A DNA stretch of 64,000 bases from Triplophysa rosa (GCF_024868665.1 NC_079902.1:13947265-14011264), one strand, 5' to 3'; positions 46,981 through 60,010 are shown, counted from the first letter of the stretch. Translations and numbers: made by a program. The notes: generated from the letters alone by a model not told the origin.

Positions 46981-47585
46981 TCCAGCTGTCGCTATATAAA
47001 ATATAGACTAGAAAAATGACATGGCAGGCTGTACAAATGTATGAATACAATTTCTAAATGTTTCTGAAATCTTTTTATTTAGTCTGCTTTGGGTTTTTTT
47101 GCATATTTATTTTTTGTATTCTTTTTATTTTCTGATATAAGAACTGTGGATGAAATCCATATAAGAAGAAACAGAAAATGTAGAATATTTGCCATTTAAT
47201 TTTAGTTTTGTTGATTGTGAAATTCCTGAATCAATGCACAGTGAAATGTCGACACACATAAACGCACACACAATGGCAGAAAAGCTCTGTGAACTTTAGA
47301 AGCTTAAATTAATCTTGTAGGTTTATTTTAGCCTCTCTGCAGAAATCAAAAATCTTTCAGCATATATCTGTTTTGGTCTAATCCAATTTTCTTTAAATGT
47401 GATAAAATAATTTTAAATAAACCTGAAACTATGTGTAGCTCAAAATAATAACAATAAAAGAATATGTCCTGTTCTCTATAAGGTAACATAAACAGACAGC
47501 ATATAATTTAGAAAATCAAAAACTTAAAACACTCTATGCTTGCACAGATGTGAAAAAAGATTAAAAAGTAGCCATACATGAGATA
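46981..47585. other. AT-rich spacer, nothing identified
   Basis: No supportable features. Confidence 0.5.
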
Positions 47586-47960
47586 TCCCGCACAAGATGA
47601 GCTGCGTTTGTGGAATACCCTATTAGGAATGAGACAGACCGGCCAGGCAAGAGAGGGCTTTACTTTAAATTGAGTAGTGCCAACGCACATTTATTAGCTC
47701 TAATGTGCTACAGCTTGGTCCTGCGCTCGCTGCTTCGAGGCCGAGAATGGGCCAGCACTACCACAACCAGAGAACATAATAAGCTTTTTAAGGGGGCCGC
47801 TTGTGGAGCTTGATGTCAAAATAAAGACCTCCCTTCAGCTACTGCTCCACGATCTGCAGCGCGTAGCCTAATCTTTTCTTATTACACTGTTAATATGATT
47901 TTTCTTCCCCTTTGCACTTTGATCTTTGGGGAAAACACATGATATGTTTTTTGCGAGTAC
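47586..47960. promoter_or_regulatory. Strong candidate conserved non-coding block
   Basis: Complex sequence with an exact TCF/LEF-type CTTTGATC at 47917-47924 and several ATTA cores. No gene-like frame. Confidence 0.42.
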
Positions 47961-48185
47961 AAAATAAATGGACCAATGACAAGACATAGTGTCGCTATCT
48001 CAGATTTGGAAAACTTTTATATTACGTTTTCTACATTAATACATTTCTTTAAATAATAAATAAATTAAATGAAACCCTTAATTTTATATTTAGAAACAAA
48101 GTTACCACACACAAAACACAACATGTGGAGAGTAACATACATTTCTAAACACACCTTTCTAAACACCAAACATTTTAAAATCCAT
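47961..48185. other. AT-rich spacer
   Basis: Nothing identified. Confidence 0.45.
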
Positions 48186-48515
48186 CGTAAAAACTGCAGG
48201 ACTTGCTACTTCAGCCGCCACCTGATCCAAAGATCCATTGTGGCCTCATAATCCCATAGAGGGACCCATGCTGACAGTTGGGGAGACCCTGTCTCCCTCC
48301 TCTCACCCCACAATATATCGATCAGCTCATTGATTAACAGATTGGAAATATTAACTAGAGGATGATCAGTCTCAAGTGGGATGTGTCATTCTCATTAAGT
48401 CACCGAGAGAAGACAGACCAGCCGGAATAGACCAGCCTCTCATTAGCATCCTAATTACAATGCCATCAGATAACGCTCAATCATTATCTCATCAGCAATT
48501 ACACTTTTTGACTTA
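48186..48515. promoter_or_regulatory. Strong candidate conserved non-coding block
   Basis: Dense homeodomain cores occur in 48420-48500 (TCTCATTAGCATCCTAATTA and following ATTATCTCATC) and GATTAACAG near 48332. Highly enhancer-like in texture. Confidence 0.45.
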
Positions 48516-49225
48516 TGCCAGCATGTTCATATGTGTGCTAAATATATTCACAGATATTTCAGAATATGTGCCTAATGCAAAAAAATACATGTGTATGGAA
48601 AAGACATTTGAAACGGGCAAGGATTTAAATTAGAAAGACTTAAATGATCAGATGACAGGAAACAATATGATTTTAGATTTTTAGAATTTAACCTCTTAGA
48701 TTCTAAGATCTTTAAGGCAACAGTCTTTTAGGTAGTGATATTTCAATGACATTGTTTTTATTTTTTAAAAGCACATGATCGGATGTCCATCTAAAGAAAA
48801 ATGTAAAAACCGTTTATGGTAGTCCTAAAGAAAAGCATATGTGAAACAGGACTGCAAAACATATTTATACAGCATGTGGTTGGAAATGAATGCATAATGG
48901 CCACGATGACAGCTCAAGTCATCACAACTATCAAGTTTTAAATAAATAATTGCGGTGAATAAATTGTGGTGTACAGTGTCTTACGGAAGGCAACTTTCAA
49001 AATTTTAAATCTGCTGTCAGTCTTGCCTGTATATATATATAGGCTACATATAAACACATTTGTACGGCACTGATATCAGATCTGGGCAGATATACTAGTC
49101 TTGATATTAGTCTTGGTACAGACTAATATCATTATTTTCAATAACACATTTAGCCATTAAGAACTCATATTCATTGCTTACATGTCATTATGAATACGGC
49201 AAAACACACAGCTTCAAACTGACCT
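48516..49225. other. AT-rich spacer, nothing identified
   Basis: A short TA run lies at 49029-49041. Confidence 0.45.
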
Positions 49226-50120
49226 TTGTCAATGGCCTTGTTTTATGAGCCTGTGTTTTAAACAGCAATTCACATTAGCTCAATAAAAGCCGGGCCAGCG
49301 CGCAGACAGCCCACATCAGATCCGCGCCGCCATGCAATTATGCAGAATCCTCCTGCCTGTGATTTAGGAACTCACACAGGCAGCACAACATCCGCAGGGG
49401 CAGACACAAAGAGCACCTCATTGATTGAATTTTATATTGTTGTTGTCTGAGATCTTAACATGCCTGAAATTTACAACCCAGAGAATAATAATGTCATATA
49501 AAACTGACAGGACGAAAAACGTGTCACCCTCTGTTCGGCTCGCTCTCGGAGGAGCGTGTCTCATCTCGTCGCGTTCAATTTTCCATCAGATCTGCCTTTG
49601 TGACATTTTATGGAGAATTATGCTTGTTGATTTGTGACATATATGGGGATCAGGGAAAATATACGTTATGTGCACGATGCGCCATGTGCGTGAGCATGGG
49701 CGAGAATAATGGGATGTTTTGACATTTTTGCCATAAGTGTTTATCCAGTCGAAATGCATTTCAGGCTTTAATAACTGAGGGCGTCTCCACTGAATATGTA
49801 CAATAACGCATGGATTTTGCACATTTACAGCAAATTTGGCTATATGTGCCCTTGCCAGATGTGCATGTAGACTGAACGGTTATTTCATTGAGTTTTTGTG
49901 GCGATCAAGAAAACTTGTGAAGGTTATGGTACCATCAAAGTTCAGGTGCAGCACGTCCTGAATCCAATAACCCCTCACCCCCCTCCCCATGTTAGTGCAG
50001 CATAATTACTCACCCCCATCCCCAAAAAATGACAGGACTTTGACCCCGGCCGAATTATTGAATTTTTATCACCCACCTTGGGCCATGTCGGGGCTATTCA
50101 ATTTTAGCCGGAGGAGGACA
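49226..50120. promoter_or_regulatory. Strong candidate conserved non-coding block
   Basis: Nearly 900 bp of complex sequence with CpG-bearing stretches (AGCGCGCAGACAGCC near 49297 and CGGCTCGCTCTCGGAGGAGC near 49535). TTGAATTTTTATCACC and GGCTATTCAATTTTAGCC lie near 50060-50110. No gene-like frame. Confidence 0.45.
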
Positions 50121-50369
50121 ACCTATTAAGGAGGATGAGTCCAAAACGTCGTTCTTCAAATTGCCAGCCAGAAACCATTACAGACACACCAGTTTCGATA
50201 CAGGCAGACCGTCTGTGCTCTTGGTGGACAGAGAATACCTGCACACACAAACACAGACGCCGGTCCCCCCCTCACCCGTTTTTCCCTTACCACTGCTAGA
50301 GTAGCAGACACAATTTACATGAGTTGAAGAGAAGGTGACAGGCGGCAATCAAGCACTGGAATAGGGTCA
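50121..50369. other. Mixed sequence
   Basis: Moderately complex, nothing specific. Confidence 0.3.
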
Positions 50370-51010
50370 GAGCCGGAGAAAAGCAGACCACATTACAGTC
50401 TACCACCAAATCACTTATGCCGGCCACGACCTCCGACCTGCACTCATATCAACCAATTGCCCTTTAGTATAATTATACGGCGTAATCTTTGGCCATTTGA
50501 TTGGACTGAGATGGGTCTGCAAGCCACTGCTAATTTATTTTTCAGGTAATTTATTTTTTCTCCCACCCTCCCTTGCTTGTTAATAAACAGTTTAGGTAGA
50601 GACATTTCAGTGTGTAAGTGAAATTCAGAAGGAGCCCTGGGGTCAAAGATATCTATTTATCAATCTATCTGTCTATCCATCTGTCAAACTCTCTCGCTGT
50701 CAGTCTTCCAGATGAGATGTAATTAACCCACGAAGGCCTGCGTGTCTCTGCCTTATGCCCGCATTCGAATATTACACCTTGGGCGTAGAGTTGATTAAGG
50801 CTGACATCTCGAGTTAATCCATTGGGCAGATCTCGAACAAAATGTAGGCAGATTGATGGAATGAATTATAGTACACAGATTAAAGATGAGCCTGGGCCGC
50901 ACACTTTGTGTCTCCATAAGTAATACAAATTGCATTGACTGAAATGAGCAAATGCCTTGCACACATTATCAGTGGGAGATAAGAAGCAAGTGCAGCAAAA
51001 TTCTCTACTT
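50370..51010. promoter_or_regulatory. Strong candidate conserved non-coding block
   Basis: Complex stretches 50390-50560 and 50700-51000, the latter rich in TTAA/TAAT cores (GATGTAATTAACCC near 50715 and GAGTTAATCC near 50812), separated by a TCTATCTGTC run. Confidence 0.42.
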
Positions 51011-51306
51011 AATGTGCAAAAGACAAAACTCGAAATTGCTTCAGCTTGAAATTCACATTGTTTTGTTTACTATAGAATGTAAGTTCACATTTAATTCATA
51101 ATCACACAAATATTTAATCGATGTATGTACAGATACCGTATCCATCTACACAGCTTTTTAACTGTTAACTGTAAGCTTTTCAGTCTCAACTGGTGCTTTA
51201 GACAGAAATGATTTAGTGTAAATGAAGGTCTGCCAAAAAATATCTTGTTTCAAACACATTTTACATCAGCAATATATGTATAGTATTCATATGCAAGATC
51301 TGCCTG
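51011..51306. other. AT-rich spacer
   Basis: Nothing identified. Confidence 0.45.
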
Positions 51307-51332
51307 TCTATTCTATTCTATTCTATTCTATT
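51307..51332. repeat. (CTATT)5 pentanucleotide repeat
   Basis: Five perfect CTATT units. Confidence 0.95.
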
Positions 51333-51450
51333 AATACACAGAAAGCCTTGGATGCTGCTTGCCATCGTTTTAAGGAATTCACTATAGTTGCATTGTACAA
51401 GTGCAGCTAATACAGATCTACAATTAATAAAAATTATTATAAGAAGACGA

Positions 51451-51698
51451 CTCTTAAAAATAAAGGTGCTTCACAACGCCATAGAAGGACATTTTTATGT
51501 CTAAATGGTTCCATAAAGAACCTTCAACATCCAAAGAACCGTTCTATTTCACAAAAGGTTCTTTGTGGCGAAAAAAGGGTCTTCAGATTATAAAAAGGTA
51601 AGAGAGAGATGGTTCTTTAAAGAACCTTTGAATGAATGGTTCTTAGTGGAACCAAATATGATTCTTCTATGGCATTGCAGTGAGGAACCTTTTAAGAG
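51451..51698. mobile_element. MITE of the CTCTTAAAA / GGTTCTTT family (248 bp)
   Basis: The termini CTCTTAAAA (51451-51459) and TTTTAAGAG (51690-51698) are perfect inverted repeats. The interior is a string of GGTTCTTT and AAAGAACC words, including the palindrome GGTTCTTTAAAGAACC at 51611-51626. I recognise this as an abundant cyprinid MITE. No transposase. Confidence 0.8.
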
Positions 51699-52350
51699 AG
51701 AAGAAGAATACAAGACAGCATTTCCACAAACACACCCTAAACTTATAATCACCTTTGGGTTTAAAGCACACAACCATATGTTTAACCCAAACCCCACAAT
51801 AAATTTGCACAGTGCCTCTGATGATATGCCCATTCTGACCCTAATCACAATCTTCTAGCAGAGTCTACTGACCGATTCTTTCCCCAGAGAGTCAAGCTCA
51901 TTGAAAAACCCATTGTCGACCCCCACCACCACTTCCTATTTAGTACTGTAATTTAAGTTGCCGCCAATATCTCTACCTCACTTACCCATCTTATTGTGAT
52001 GGAGGCTGGGAGCTATTAGGCTTCCCTAGTGCCTGTCAGTCAAAACTCTACAAAGTGTGGTCTTATCTGTCAATATTATGTTATTGAATTATAACATACT
52101 TACAGCCAATGTTACAATGTAACCTTTGTTTTAAAAATATACCTGGTTTCAATGACTGCCATTATGTAACCTGACCAACGTGGATGGAACAAAATGAATC
52201 CTGTTCTGTCAAATCTAAATAAGTCATTCTTCCATTGACCCGTTGCTAAAGTAATGTTCCACTCACTTGGCGGCCCCTTCAAACATTACCACATCACTTT
52301 GTGCCCTGAGGTGAGGACTTCTTGCCTCGAATCATATGCATAAATATACC
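51699..52350. other. Mixed spacer, nothing identified
   Basis: Part of a 97-codon frame (51565-51858) overlaps the MITE and is not a gene. Confidence 0.4.
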
Positions 52351-52411
<61 letters not shown>

Positions 52412-52428
52412 GTGTGTGTGTGTGTGTT
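52351..52428. repeat. GT microsatellite (about 78 bp)
   Basis: (TG)n with one A and one C interruption. The Cys-Val open frames across it are artefacts of the repeat. Confidence 0.98.
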
Positions 52429-52649
52429 GATACAGAATGTCAGTACCATTACCCGTGTATTGAAATGGGATACTATATGTGCCTGTGTGTGGTCAAAAGC
52501 ACCCGGTGCATATATTAAAATGAGTGTGCATTTGAAATCTTGTGCATGTGAATGATCTTTTGCACTTGGTTGTCAATACAGCATCAAGTATCGAAATGAG
52601 CAGTTATGTCTGTGCATGTGTAAATGTGTATGCGTTTAAGCGTGTGTGG

Positions 52650-52850
52650 AGGGTTGCATCCATGTCCTGCGTCTATCGACTGGCTGGGATTAAGCCTGCT
52701 GGTGGAGGCAGTCTCCCAGCGGGCCAGTGGCTGACCCTCTCGGGCTAAAGTTCAGCCCAGGGCGAGGGCTCACGGGGCCAGATTAGGGGCCCTGCTGCTC
52801 CCTGCGGATGGATGAATGAGTGAAATTACATCTCACCCAATATGCTCCCT
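52650..52850. promoter_or_regulatory. GC-rich candidate conserved non-coding island
   Basis: A GC-rich, repeat-free patch (GGCTAAAGTTCAGCCCAGGG near 52743 and GGGGCCAGATTAGGGGCCCT near 52774) between microsatellites. Confidence 0.4.
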
Positions 52851-52856
52851 TTCTAC

Positions 52857-52902
52857 AACACACACTTACAAACACACACGCACACACACACACACGCACA
52901 CA
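52857..52902. repeat. CA-rich microsatellite
   Basis: An imperfect (CA)n with CG and TA interruptions. Confidence 0.9.
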
Positions 52903-53667
<765 letters not shown>

Positions 53668-53689
53668 AGGGCAGAAAAGGAGAAATAAT

Positions 53690-54000
53690 TGGATTTTTTC
53701 CCACAAATAATGCTTCACCCTTGAGTTTAATTAACTAGCCCAGTGCAGGCCATTCTCTGGCTGATTGAGAGGAAAAAAGAGAAACCTCCACTGTTTGTAC
53801 TGGCAGAATCATTACACGCAGATGGACGAGACGGACTCGCTTGCTGCTGTTAGTGCTCCACAGCAAGATACCGTGGCGTGTTATTTTTTCACAGGCCTGC
53901 TTTGTATTGATGAAGTCAGAGATGGCCTTTCTGAAGGGGATTACACCATAATGAGATATAGTTCAACATGTCAGTCACAGTAACGTCTAAACCTCCCCAG
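53690..54000. promoter_or_regulatory. Candidate conserved non-coding island
   Basis: Complex sequence with GAGTTTAATTAACTAG near 53723. The 72-codon frame (53765-53983) is unrecognised. Confidence 0.35.
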
Positions 54001-54920
54001 CACTTCAGTGCGAACCCCAAAACAGAAAAATAAATGAAATAAAAATGAATTACAGGTGATAGCCAAACACACACTATGAAAATATATTGGGTGTACTGAA
54101 GCTGTCTCCATTTAAATTGAAGAACTAATCACAAGTGTGCCAACATTTTGAAACGGCCGTCTATGCATTAGAAGCTTCCTAACTGAGGTCGGAATGACAG
54201 AGGTCAATACAGTAACAAATGCACACTTTAAAAGCAACAAACATAGCTCATCCATCACCATAGCAAAGCTCGGAGGGCTTCAGGCTTGCACATTAACAAG
54301 GTAGAGAAACCTGAGAGACCACCAGAGTTCCGATATACTTTTGATCGCTTCGGCTAGATTTAAGTCTTTTTTTATTACAGTGGGTGGTGTTTTATGACTG
54401 TATGCCACAAAACCAAACGCTGCAACACTAGAAATAAAGAAAAATCCCCACAACAATCACTTGCACATTATAACTCTTCCCAGGGTCCACAGGGCCACTC
54501 CAGATGAAGGGTTGCCATTTTTGCTGTCACCGTCCTTCTCCCGGACGCTCGCTCTTTTCCACACACACACAGGCTGGGTGTTTGTTGTTCCATTCCCCTC
54601 AATGTCTCCCTCAGGAGAAGCCCCTCATTTTAATATAAATAGAACGCTTCATCATGCAGTGGCACAAACTTCCTTACGATGCATTGCACTGATAGCATCG
54701 CCCATGCTGCATTAGACCGGCAGAAGGGAGAGTGGACATGCCAACGCTTTTAGCCTTGCCAGAGCAAACAAGAATTTTCTAGATTTTGGGATGATCTGAC
54801 ATGTTTGGTCTTGTGAGTCTGGGTGTGTAAGGCCGTTATTGAGCTCAGCTGCGGTGCAGAATTTCAATTGACCATAAAACAGATAAGGAACTCGTAAGCC
54901 AACCAACAAGAACCGACTTC
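54001..54920. promoter_or_regulatory. Candidate conserved non-coding block
   Basis: Complex stretches 54110-54360 and 54460-54910. Frames of 84 and 65 codons lack any domain. Inferred from texture. Confidence 0.35.
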
Positions 54921-55040
54921 AGAATTGTTTTAAATGCCGACTCAAACAACAGTAACATTTCATTTTACATTTCTCTTCATCAGAGATGTGCATCTGGATG
55001 AACTAATTGCGATTCTTGAATCCAAATGAAAAAAAAGAAT

Positions 55041-55140
55041 AAAACTAAATAAATAAATAAATAATAATATTAGTAACAGTATTAATAATACTACTACCAC
55101 CACTAATAATAATAATAACAATTATTATTATCATTATTAC
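55041..55140. repeat. AAAT/AAT low-complexity repeat
   Basis: (AAAT)n followed by (AAT)n and ATT runs with ACC interruptions. AT-rich sequence continues to about 55260. Confidence 0.85.
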
Positions 55141-55299
55141 TCATATTACATTATATTTATTGACAATATAATACAATTAAATATTATTATACAAATAATA
55201 ACAAATCTAATAATAATGTTGAAAATCTACAAAATGTTGAAAATTGTTTCACCAAATTAAACAATTGCTGGATGTACTTTTAAATTAAAAGTGGCCTAA

Positions 55300-56130
55300 C
55301 TTAAAGATTATTTGGGCTTGTAATGTCCTGTGCATTGGCAAAGTCTTGCTGGCCATAGTTAAAGCTCAGCGTACGCAGCTGTGCCAGTAATACGAAGGGG
55401 ATCACTTATGCTCAACTTCTCACTGTTACCTTTTTTCTTACCCCCTCTGTCTTGCATTTTCTCTGTCCAAGGTTTCAAGCAAGCTTCTTAGTGGGAGTAC
55501 AAAGCTCTCACCACAAGAGAAAAATGAGGAGTGAACAAGACAGGCAGCAAAGAGATGCTGATAGGGCCAGCACCATGCCCCGGGGCACCAGCCCCTGATA
55601 CCCTATAGCGCCCAGGGAGCAGTGATTTATCTCTTCATATTGTGCACACATAGATCTTGCGGCATTAATTGTGCTTCAACTAATTGTGCTTTGTTTGGAA
55701 GGTGGATCCACAGTGGCTAACAAGAAAGCACTAGAGGTCTTCATTTAGCCATCAAGCCGCTGTCCCCTGAGATAAACTCACATACAGCTGTCCTTCATCA
55801 CATCGCCTTCTGCCAATCAACACATCAAACGCCAGGCAATTCATCTGCCTCTCCTGCTTAGAAATGAGAGGGAATTAGAGATAGAAGGAAAGGGGAAAGA
55901 GAGAGAGAGGTGGAGAGAGAGAAACACAGCAGTGAATACTGAGCGTAAGATTTAGCTGGCCTGGCAAGCACTCAGGATTTAGCAGGATATTTATTCTTTT
56001 ATATCCAGACAAAAGAGATTGCACATGCCCTCTCCTGCTAGTGCCCCTCCTTCAGTCACTATACTCTGAGTCTCAGCAAGGGGAAAAGTGTGAATATAAT
56101 GAGACTCCATCAAGGCTATCAGGTGTAAGA
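55300..56130. promoter_or_regulatory. Strong candidate conserved non-coding block
   Basis: Complex sequence with a tandem-like pair GCATTAATTGTGCTTCAAC / TAATTGTGCTTTG (55662-55693), each carrying a TAATTGTGCTT core. It includes a purine tract at 55866-55926. Confidence 0.42.
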
Positions 56131-56870
56131 TCAGATCACATCAAAGCTGGATCAAACGATGCCTAGCAAGATATATTCAGACATATGTTAAGAGAATTAT
56201 CAAATTCCTCCTGGTTAAAGAGAAAATTTGTAAACCTATCAACAAGTAACTTCATTTATTCGCAGGTTTGCCTCTTTTTCACTATCAATACAAATCTTGC
56301 ACATAAATCAAATGATGAAAGAAAAAATAAACGTGTTGTATTACATAAGTATCCTATATTGAATAAGTATATTAAAGTTTATCAAATAATTTTTGTATTT
56401 TGCACTTTTCATGTTTTATTTTTAACAGGAATTTTTAAATATCCTAAATAAACATAATTACACATAATTAATTTAATATGTTTTCTGTGAATAATTTTAC
56501 ACCACAACTTTAGTGAACTACATTGTCTCTGTTTATCATAAGTTAGCTATTTTTAGCGCAGTAATATTACAGAAAGATAATGGTTTCACTGAATGAGAAG
56601 TTGGGGAAGCCTGATGACACCCAAAATGGTTTACAAAACATTCATATTTTATTGGGATTATTTATGGTTTATAAACAGTTTAAGTTGTATATTTATATAT
56701 ATATTTATATATTAAATAATAATATTCAATATACACAATGATTATATACAATTTCTTAACCAAAATCACACATAATTCCAACTTTTCTAGAACTCTTTAA
56801 ATTCAGTAGACATTTCCAGAAAGTCTTTTCTGTGCTGTCAATGGCAATTTGTTGTAACCACATTTCATTA
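56131..56870. other. AT-rich spacer, nothing identified
   Basis: An 88-codon frame (56185-56451) is low-complexity and lacks a domain. A TATTTATATA tract lies at 56692-56714. Confidence 0.45.
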
Positions 56871-57340
56871 ATTCACACAACAAGCTGAGGTTGCTTTAAC
56901 TCATGCATGTCACACTTTATTTAAACATTGCTCTAATAACGTCTCCCCAATGACATAATGAAGATGCACGCTAATAATGTATTGGGTCACATTCATGCCA
57001 ATCGATACACCAGTGCAAAATGGTCAATAAACATATGCGTGGATTGATTTCATCATGTTATTACCATATAAAGCAACCTAGTAAATATGCCGATAATTGT
57101 TGGTGAACCGCTGTTAGCACCATCCAGATTGCATGGGTTGAACATGGAGATGTGGCTTAATTATGGATATTTACAAAATGTCAATGAGGAGAGATATATC
57201 CTTAGATAGAAATTCTAAAGGTTATCATTTACGTCCTCAGTAAGGAAAAGCTTAATTCACATGCACAGAAAAGCCTCACTGGACACCAAGATCAATCATG
57301 CATTGGGTAAAGGCCTAGAGTTTGACTAAATGCACAATAT
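56871..57340. promoter_or_regulatory. Strong candidate conserved non-coding block
   Basis: Enhancer-like texture with many ATTA/TAAT cores (GCTAATAATG near 56970, GCTTAATTATGG near 57152, CCGATAATTG near 57090). Confidence 0.42.
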
Positions 57341-57489
57341 TTGATGTAAACATCACATATGGTTTAAGGGTGCATACTCTTAGTTAAGCTAAAGTTCAAA
57401 GAGATAAATGTGCAAAATAACAATATACTGTATACTGTATATCAGTACGTGAAACACACAAAATGGAAATAAATAAGTGTGCAACAAAG

Positions 57490-57660
57490 ACATCAGAACC
57501 TTCTCGTTTTGAGATCTTGGAAAGATGGCTGCCATGCTGGAGACCTGCCAGCTCCGCTCCATCCCTGAGCTCTCAGAGCAAAGCCATGCAGATTTCTCCA
57601 GCCTAATCCCCCTGCAATGACACTGGAGCCCTGGGATAGGATATTGAATCCCTGATCTCT
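57490..57660. promoter_or_regulatory. Small complex island, possible micro-ORF
   Basis: The island includes an ATG-initiated frame at 57525-57620 (31 residues beginning MAAMLETCQLR) with a good Kozak context (A at -3, G at +4) and a stop in frame just upstream. No homologue is known to me, and it is probably coincidental in a conserved-looking non-coding element. Confidence 0.25.
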
Positions 57661-57719
57661 CTTTCACTCTCTCTCTCTAACACTTTCTCTCTCTGTCTTT
57701 CTCACTACCTAACAAGTTG

Positions 57720-58360
57720 AGCTGTTTTCCATGTGGACCATAATGGCACTCGGCACTCCGCAATACATGATCCTTCCCCATGTGCCCCATTGAAAATCAC
57801 GCGGCCGTGGCCACTGTATATGCACACGATTTTTGGATTGCAGATGTTATGTTTCCACCTTTTTTCTCCGCCTCTCTTGACAGCCTTCCACACACAAAAG
57901 AGCTTTTCTGGCAACCGTGGAGACAGCGGGCCACTAAGTACACTTTAAGACTGGTCCCAGTCAAACGGCCTTCTCCTGCAGCCCTCCCTTTTTAAGTGAT
58001 CATCCTTGTATCATAACAGATTAAGGGCTGCAGCGTGGCTGGATTAGGCCTAAGCTAACCTTTATCCGCACCCCCATCCTCACCTGAAATTTACAAGGAG
58101 CGAGGAGTCAATTGCTCTGTCCTGATTTACAATGACATTGAGCCCCACTCCGGGCCCCTCATTATTTGGATTAAGAGAAACACTTTTGAGTAATTATTTT
58201 CACGTTGGATAAACATTAAGCTTCCGTTGGATTTAGACGAGCTCTAGTCCAACACTACGGAAAAGCAGGGTGATATAAACACGCTTATCGTGCGGTACGG
58301 GGAGCTATGTGCCTTGACGGTAATCAGCTACAAACAGAGAACAGGAGATACCAGAAATGA
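57720..58360. promoter_or_regulatory. Strong candidate conserved non-coding block
   Basis: Complex sequence with GC-rich and homeodomain-core segments (GGCTGGATTAGGCCTAAGC near 58037, TTATTTGGATTAAGAG near 58162). Overlapping 69- to 71-codon frames on both strands have no family resemblance. Confidence 0.42.
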
Positions 58361-59000
58361 CGGTGCTTTCCTTTAAAACGCTCGGGATTAGAGAGACTGT
58401 TCACAAATTAGGGATCTTGATATGCTTGACGAGGCTTGTAGAACATATTGTTTACTTTTTCCAAACAGAAGATATTTTTAAAATGGAGATGCAATAAGTT
58501 GCATTATTTCAATGAAGGAATAAAGTTGCTCCGCAGCATCACTTCAACCAGAGTCACAAGTTCCATAGAAAAAAACTGTTTAAAATGCTCATGCATTAAT
58601 TTGAAACGATTCCTAACTAGATGTAATGCAATGCCGCAAAAAAAAAAAATACTGTATAACATTTCTCATATAGAATCTACTGATGCTCATGTATCACTGT
58701 CGCAGCTATTTATGACAAAAACAAAATCACATGGTATAGGTACCTTTTATAATGTGTCAACGTCGGTCTGGTTAGGACAGAGTTATACAGATTTATATCA
58801 CTGTTTATACTGTTCAAGGTTTTCACAGAGGACGGTAAAGGCATGTGATATTGATAAGTTTGTTTTTCTTATCAAAAAGAGAAGGGTGGGAAAAGAGCTG
58901 GCTCAGTCTGTGTTTGATTTCATATATTATTTCAATCATACACAATTACAGGGTGAGATCACATCAGAGGGCCCAATTGAAGGCTAGATAACCTTTTAAA
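58361..59000. promoter_or_regulatory. Candidate conserved non-coding block under a long open frame
   Basis: A 179-codon plus-strand frame spans 58448-58987 but opens with TTG. Its first ATG is at about residue 62, leaving 118 codons. The translation (Ser-, Lys- and Cys-containing, no repeats) shows no domain that I recognise. The TATTGATAAGTTTGTTTTTC region suggests an enhancer instead. Confidence 0.3.
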
Positions 59001-59497
59001 GGGAGAATTCCCACAGAGGGGTGACCTCTAACCTTAATGCTGCTAGCAATCTCCAGCTATACTGCTCAGTCACAGTAACAGAGGTCAAACACACAAACAC
59101 GCATGCACAAACGCACACACAGCACATACAGAGAAATGTTCCATCACTTTCTGTCTTGCTGTCTAACAACAATTATTACTCGATTTTGTACACAACACTT
59201 GTGTTACACTATGTTTATTAATTTATTTAGGCTATGTCCACACTATGAACACATGATGAAAAATTTAGGTCTGTGTGGTGGGAGACCACAATTTTTTTAT
59301 ATTTAATGCAAATAAATGGCAATTTTATTTTGGTGTTCATTTTTGCCTTCCGCTGTTTGTTGAGCACAGTATCCTTTGTCGTCGTTGTTCGAGAAAATCA
59401 AGAAAAGCCACAAATTTCCTAAACTACAAATCTTAATTGCTAAATGAGTACGATAAAATATTTCCAAAATGGTGTCACAGATGTGGCTACGCTTTGA
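59001..59497. other. Spacer, nothing identified
   Basis: AT-rich, with a CA-rich run at 59089-59125. Confidence 0.4.
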
Positions 59498-59709
59498 AGC
59501 TTCCCTGTCACCATGGCAAGTGGCGAGATGTCATTTTCTAAATTAAAGCGAATTAAAACTTGTCTGAGAAGTGCAATGAGCCAGAGAGACTTTCCGAACT
59601 TGCCATTCTCAGCATTGAAAGCCAGCGCGCACGTTAGATGGACATTGTGAAACACTTTGCTCAGAACAAATGCCAGGAGAAAGGGACGTTTTGGACAGTC
59701 TTATGGTAA
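59498..59709 (+). pseudogene. hAT transposase C-terminal (dimerisation domain) relic
   Basis: The frame from 59498 reads PVTMASGEMSFSKLKRIKTC followed by LRSAMSQRDFPNLPF. This is the hallmark of the hAT C-terminal dimerisation region (family pattern PVTxASxERSFSxLKxIK...LRSTMSQERL). The conserved arginine of ERSFS is methionine here. After 59610 the similarity moves to another frame (SIESQRA, then MDIVKHFAQNKCQEKGTF), showing a frameshift. Stops lie at 59495-59497 and 59635-59637. No upstream catalytic part is present. It is a dead fragment of a ZMYM/Ac-like hAT element, and noncoding parts of the same element may extend to about 60010. Confidence 0.75.
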
Positions 59710-60010
59710 GATGGTTTATTGTGCTGCTTCTTTAGATGCAGTAACGTTAAATCAAGTAACTTTTTATTGGTAGCTTGACTGTACGACGTTGTCATGAACT
59801 CGCTGCTGTATACCCGTTTGTAAAAGGTAATTTCTTTATTGTGTAACTTAGTAGTTTTGACACAAGATAATATGGCCTAGTAAGTGGCATAGCATGGCAA
59901 CGTTACGCGATTTATAAATGCTTGAGTTCCAAAGGGGCCTCGCCTCCACTCTTGCTGGAGGGCCACCGCAGTTTGCGCTGCACCACTGGTTGTAATGCAC
60001 AATAGGTCTT
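59710..60010 (+). mobile_element. Probable 3' noncoding part of the hAT element
   Basis: The sequence following the transposase relic, including GGGGCCTCGCCTCCACTCTTG then GGAGGGCCACCGCAGTTTGC, resembles what I recall downstream of such elements. No terminal inverted repeat could be fixed. Confidence 0.35.

Noticed and set aside
52322..52555. Cys-Val repeat proteins
   Set aside because: They are read-through of the GT microsatellite.
55569..55590. REST/NRSF site (CAGCACCATG...)
   Set aside because: Only one half of the motif matches.
58448..58987. 179-codon open frame, the longest in the window
   Set aside because: It starts at TTG. The first in-frame ATG leaves only 118 codons, the translation has no recognisable domain, and the region looks like non-coding conserved DNA.
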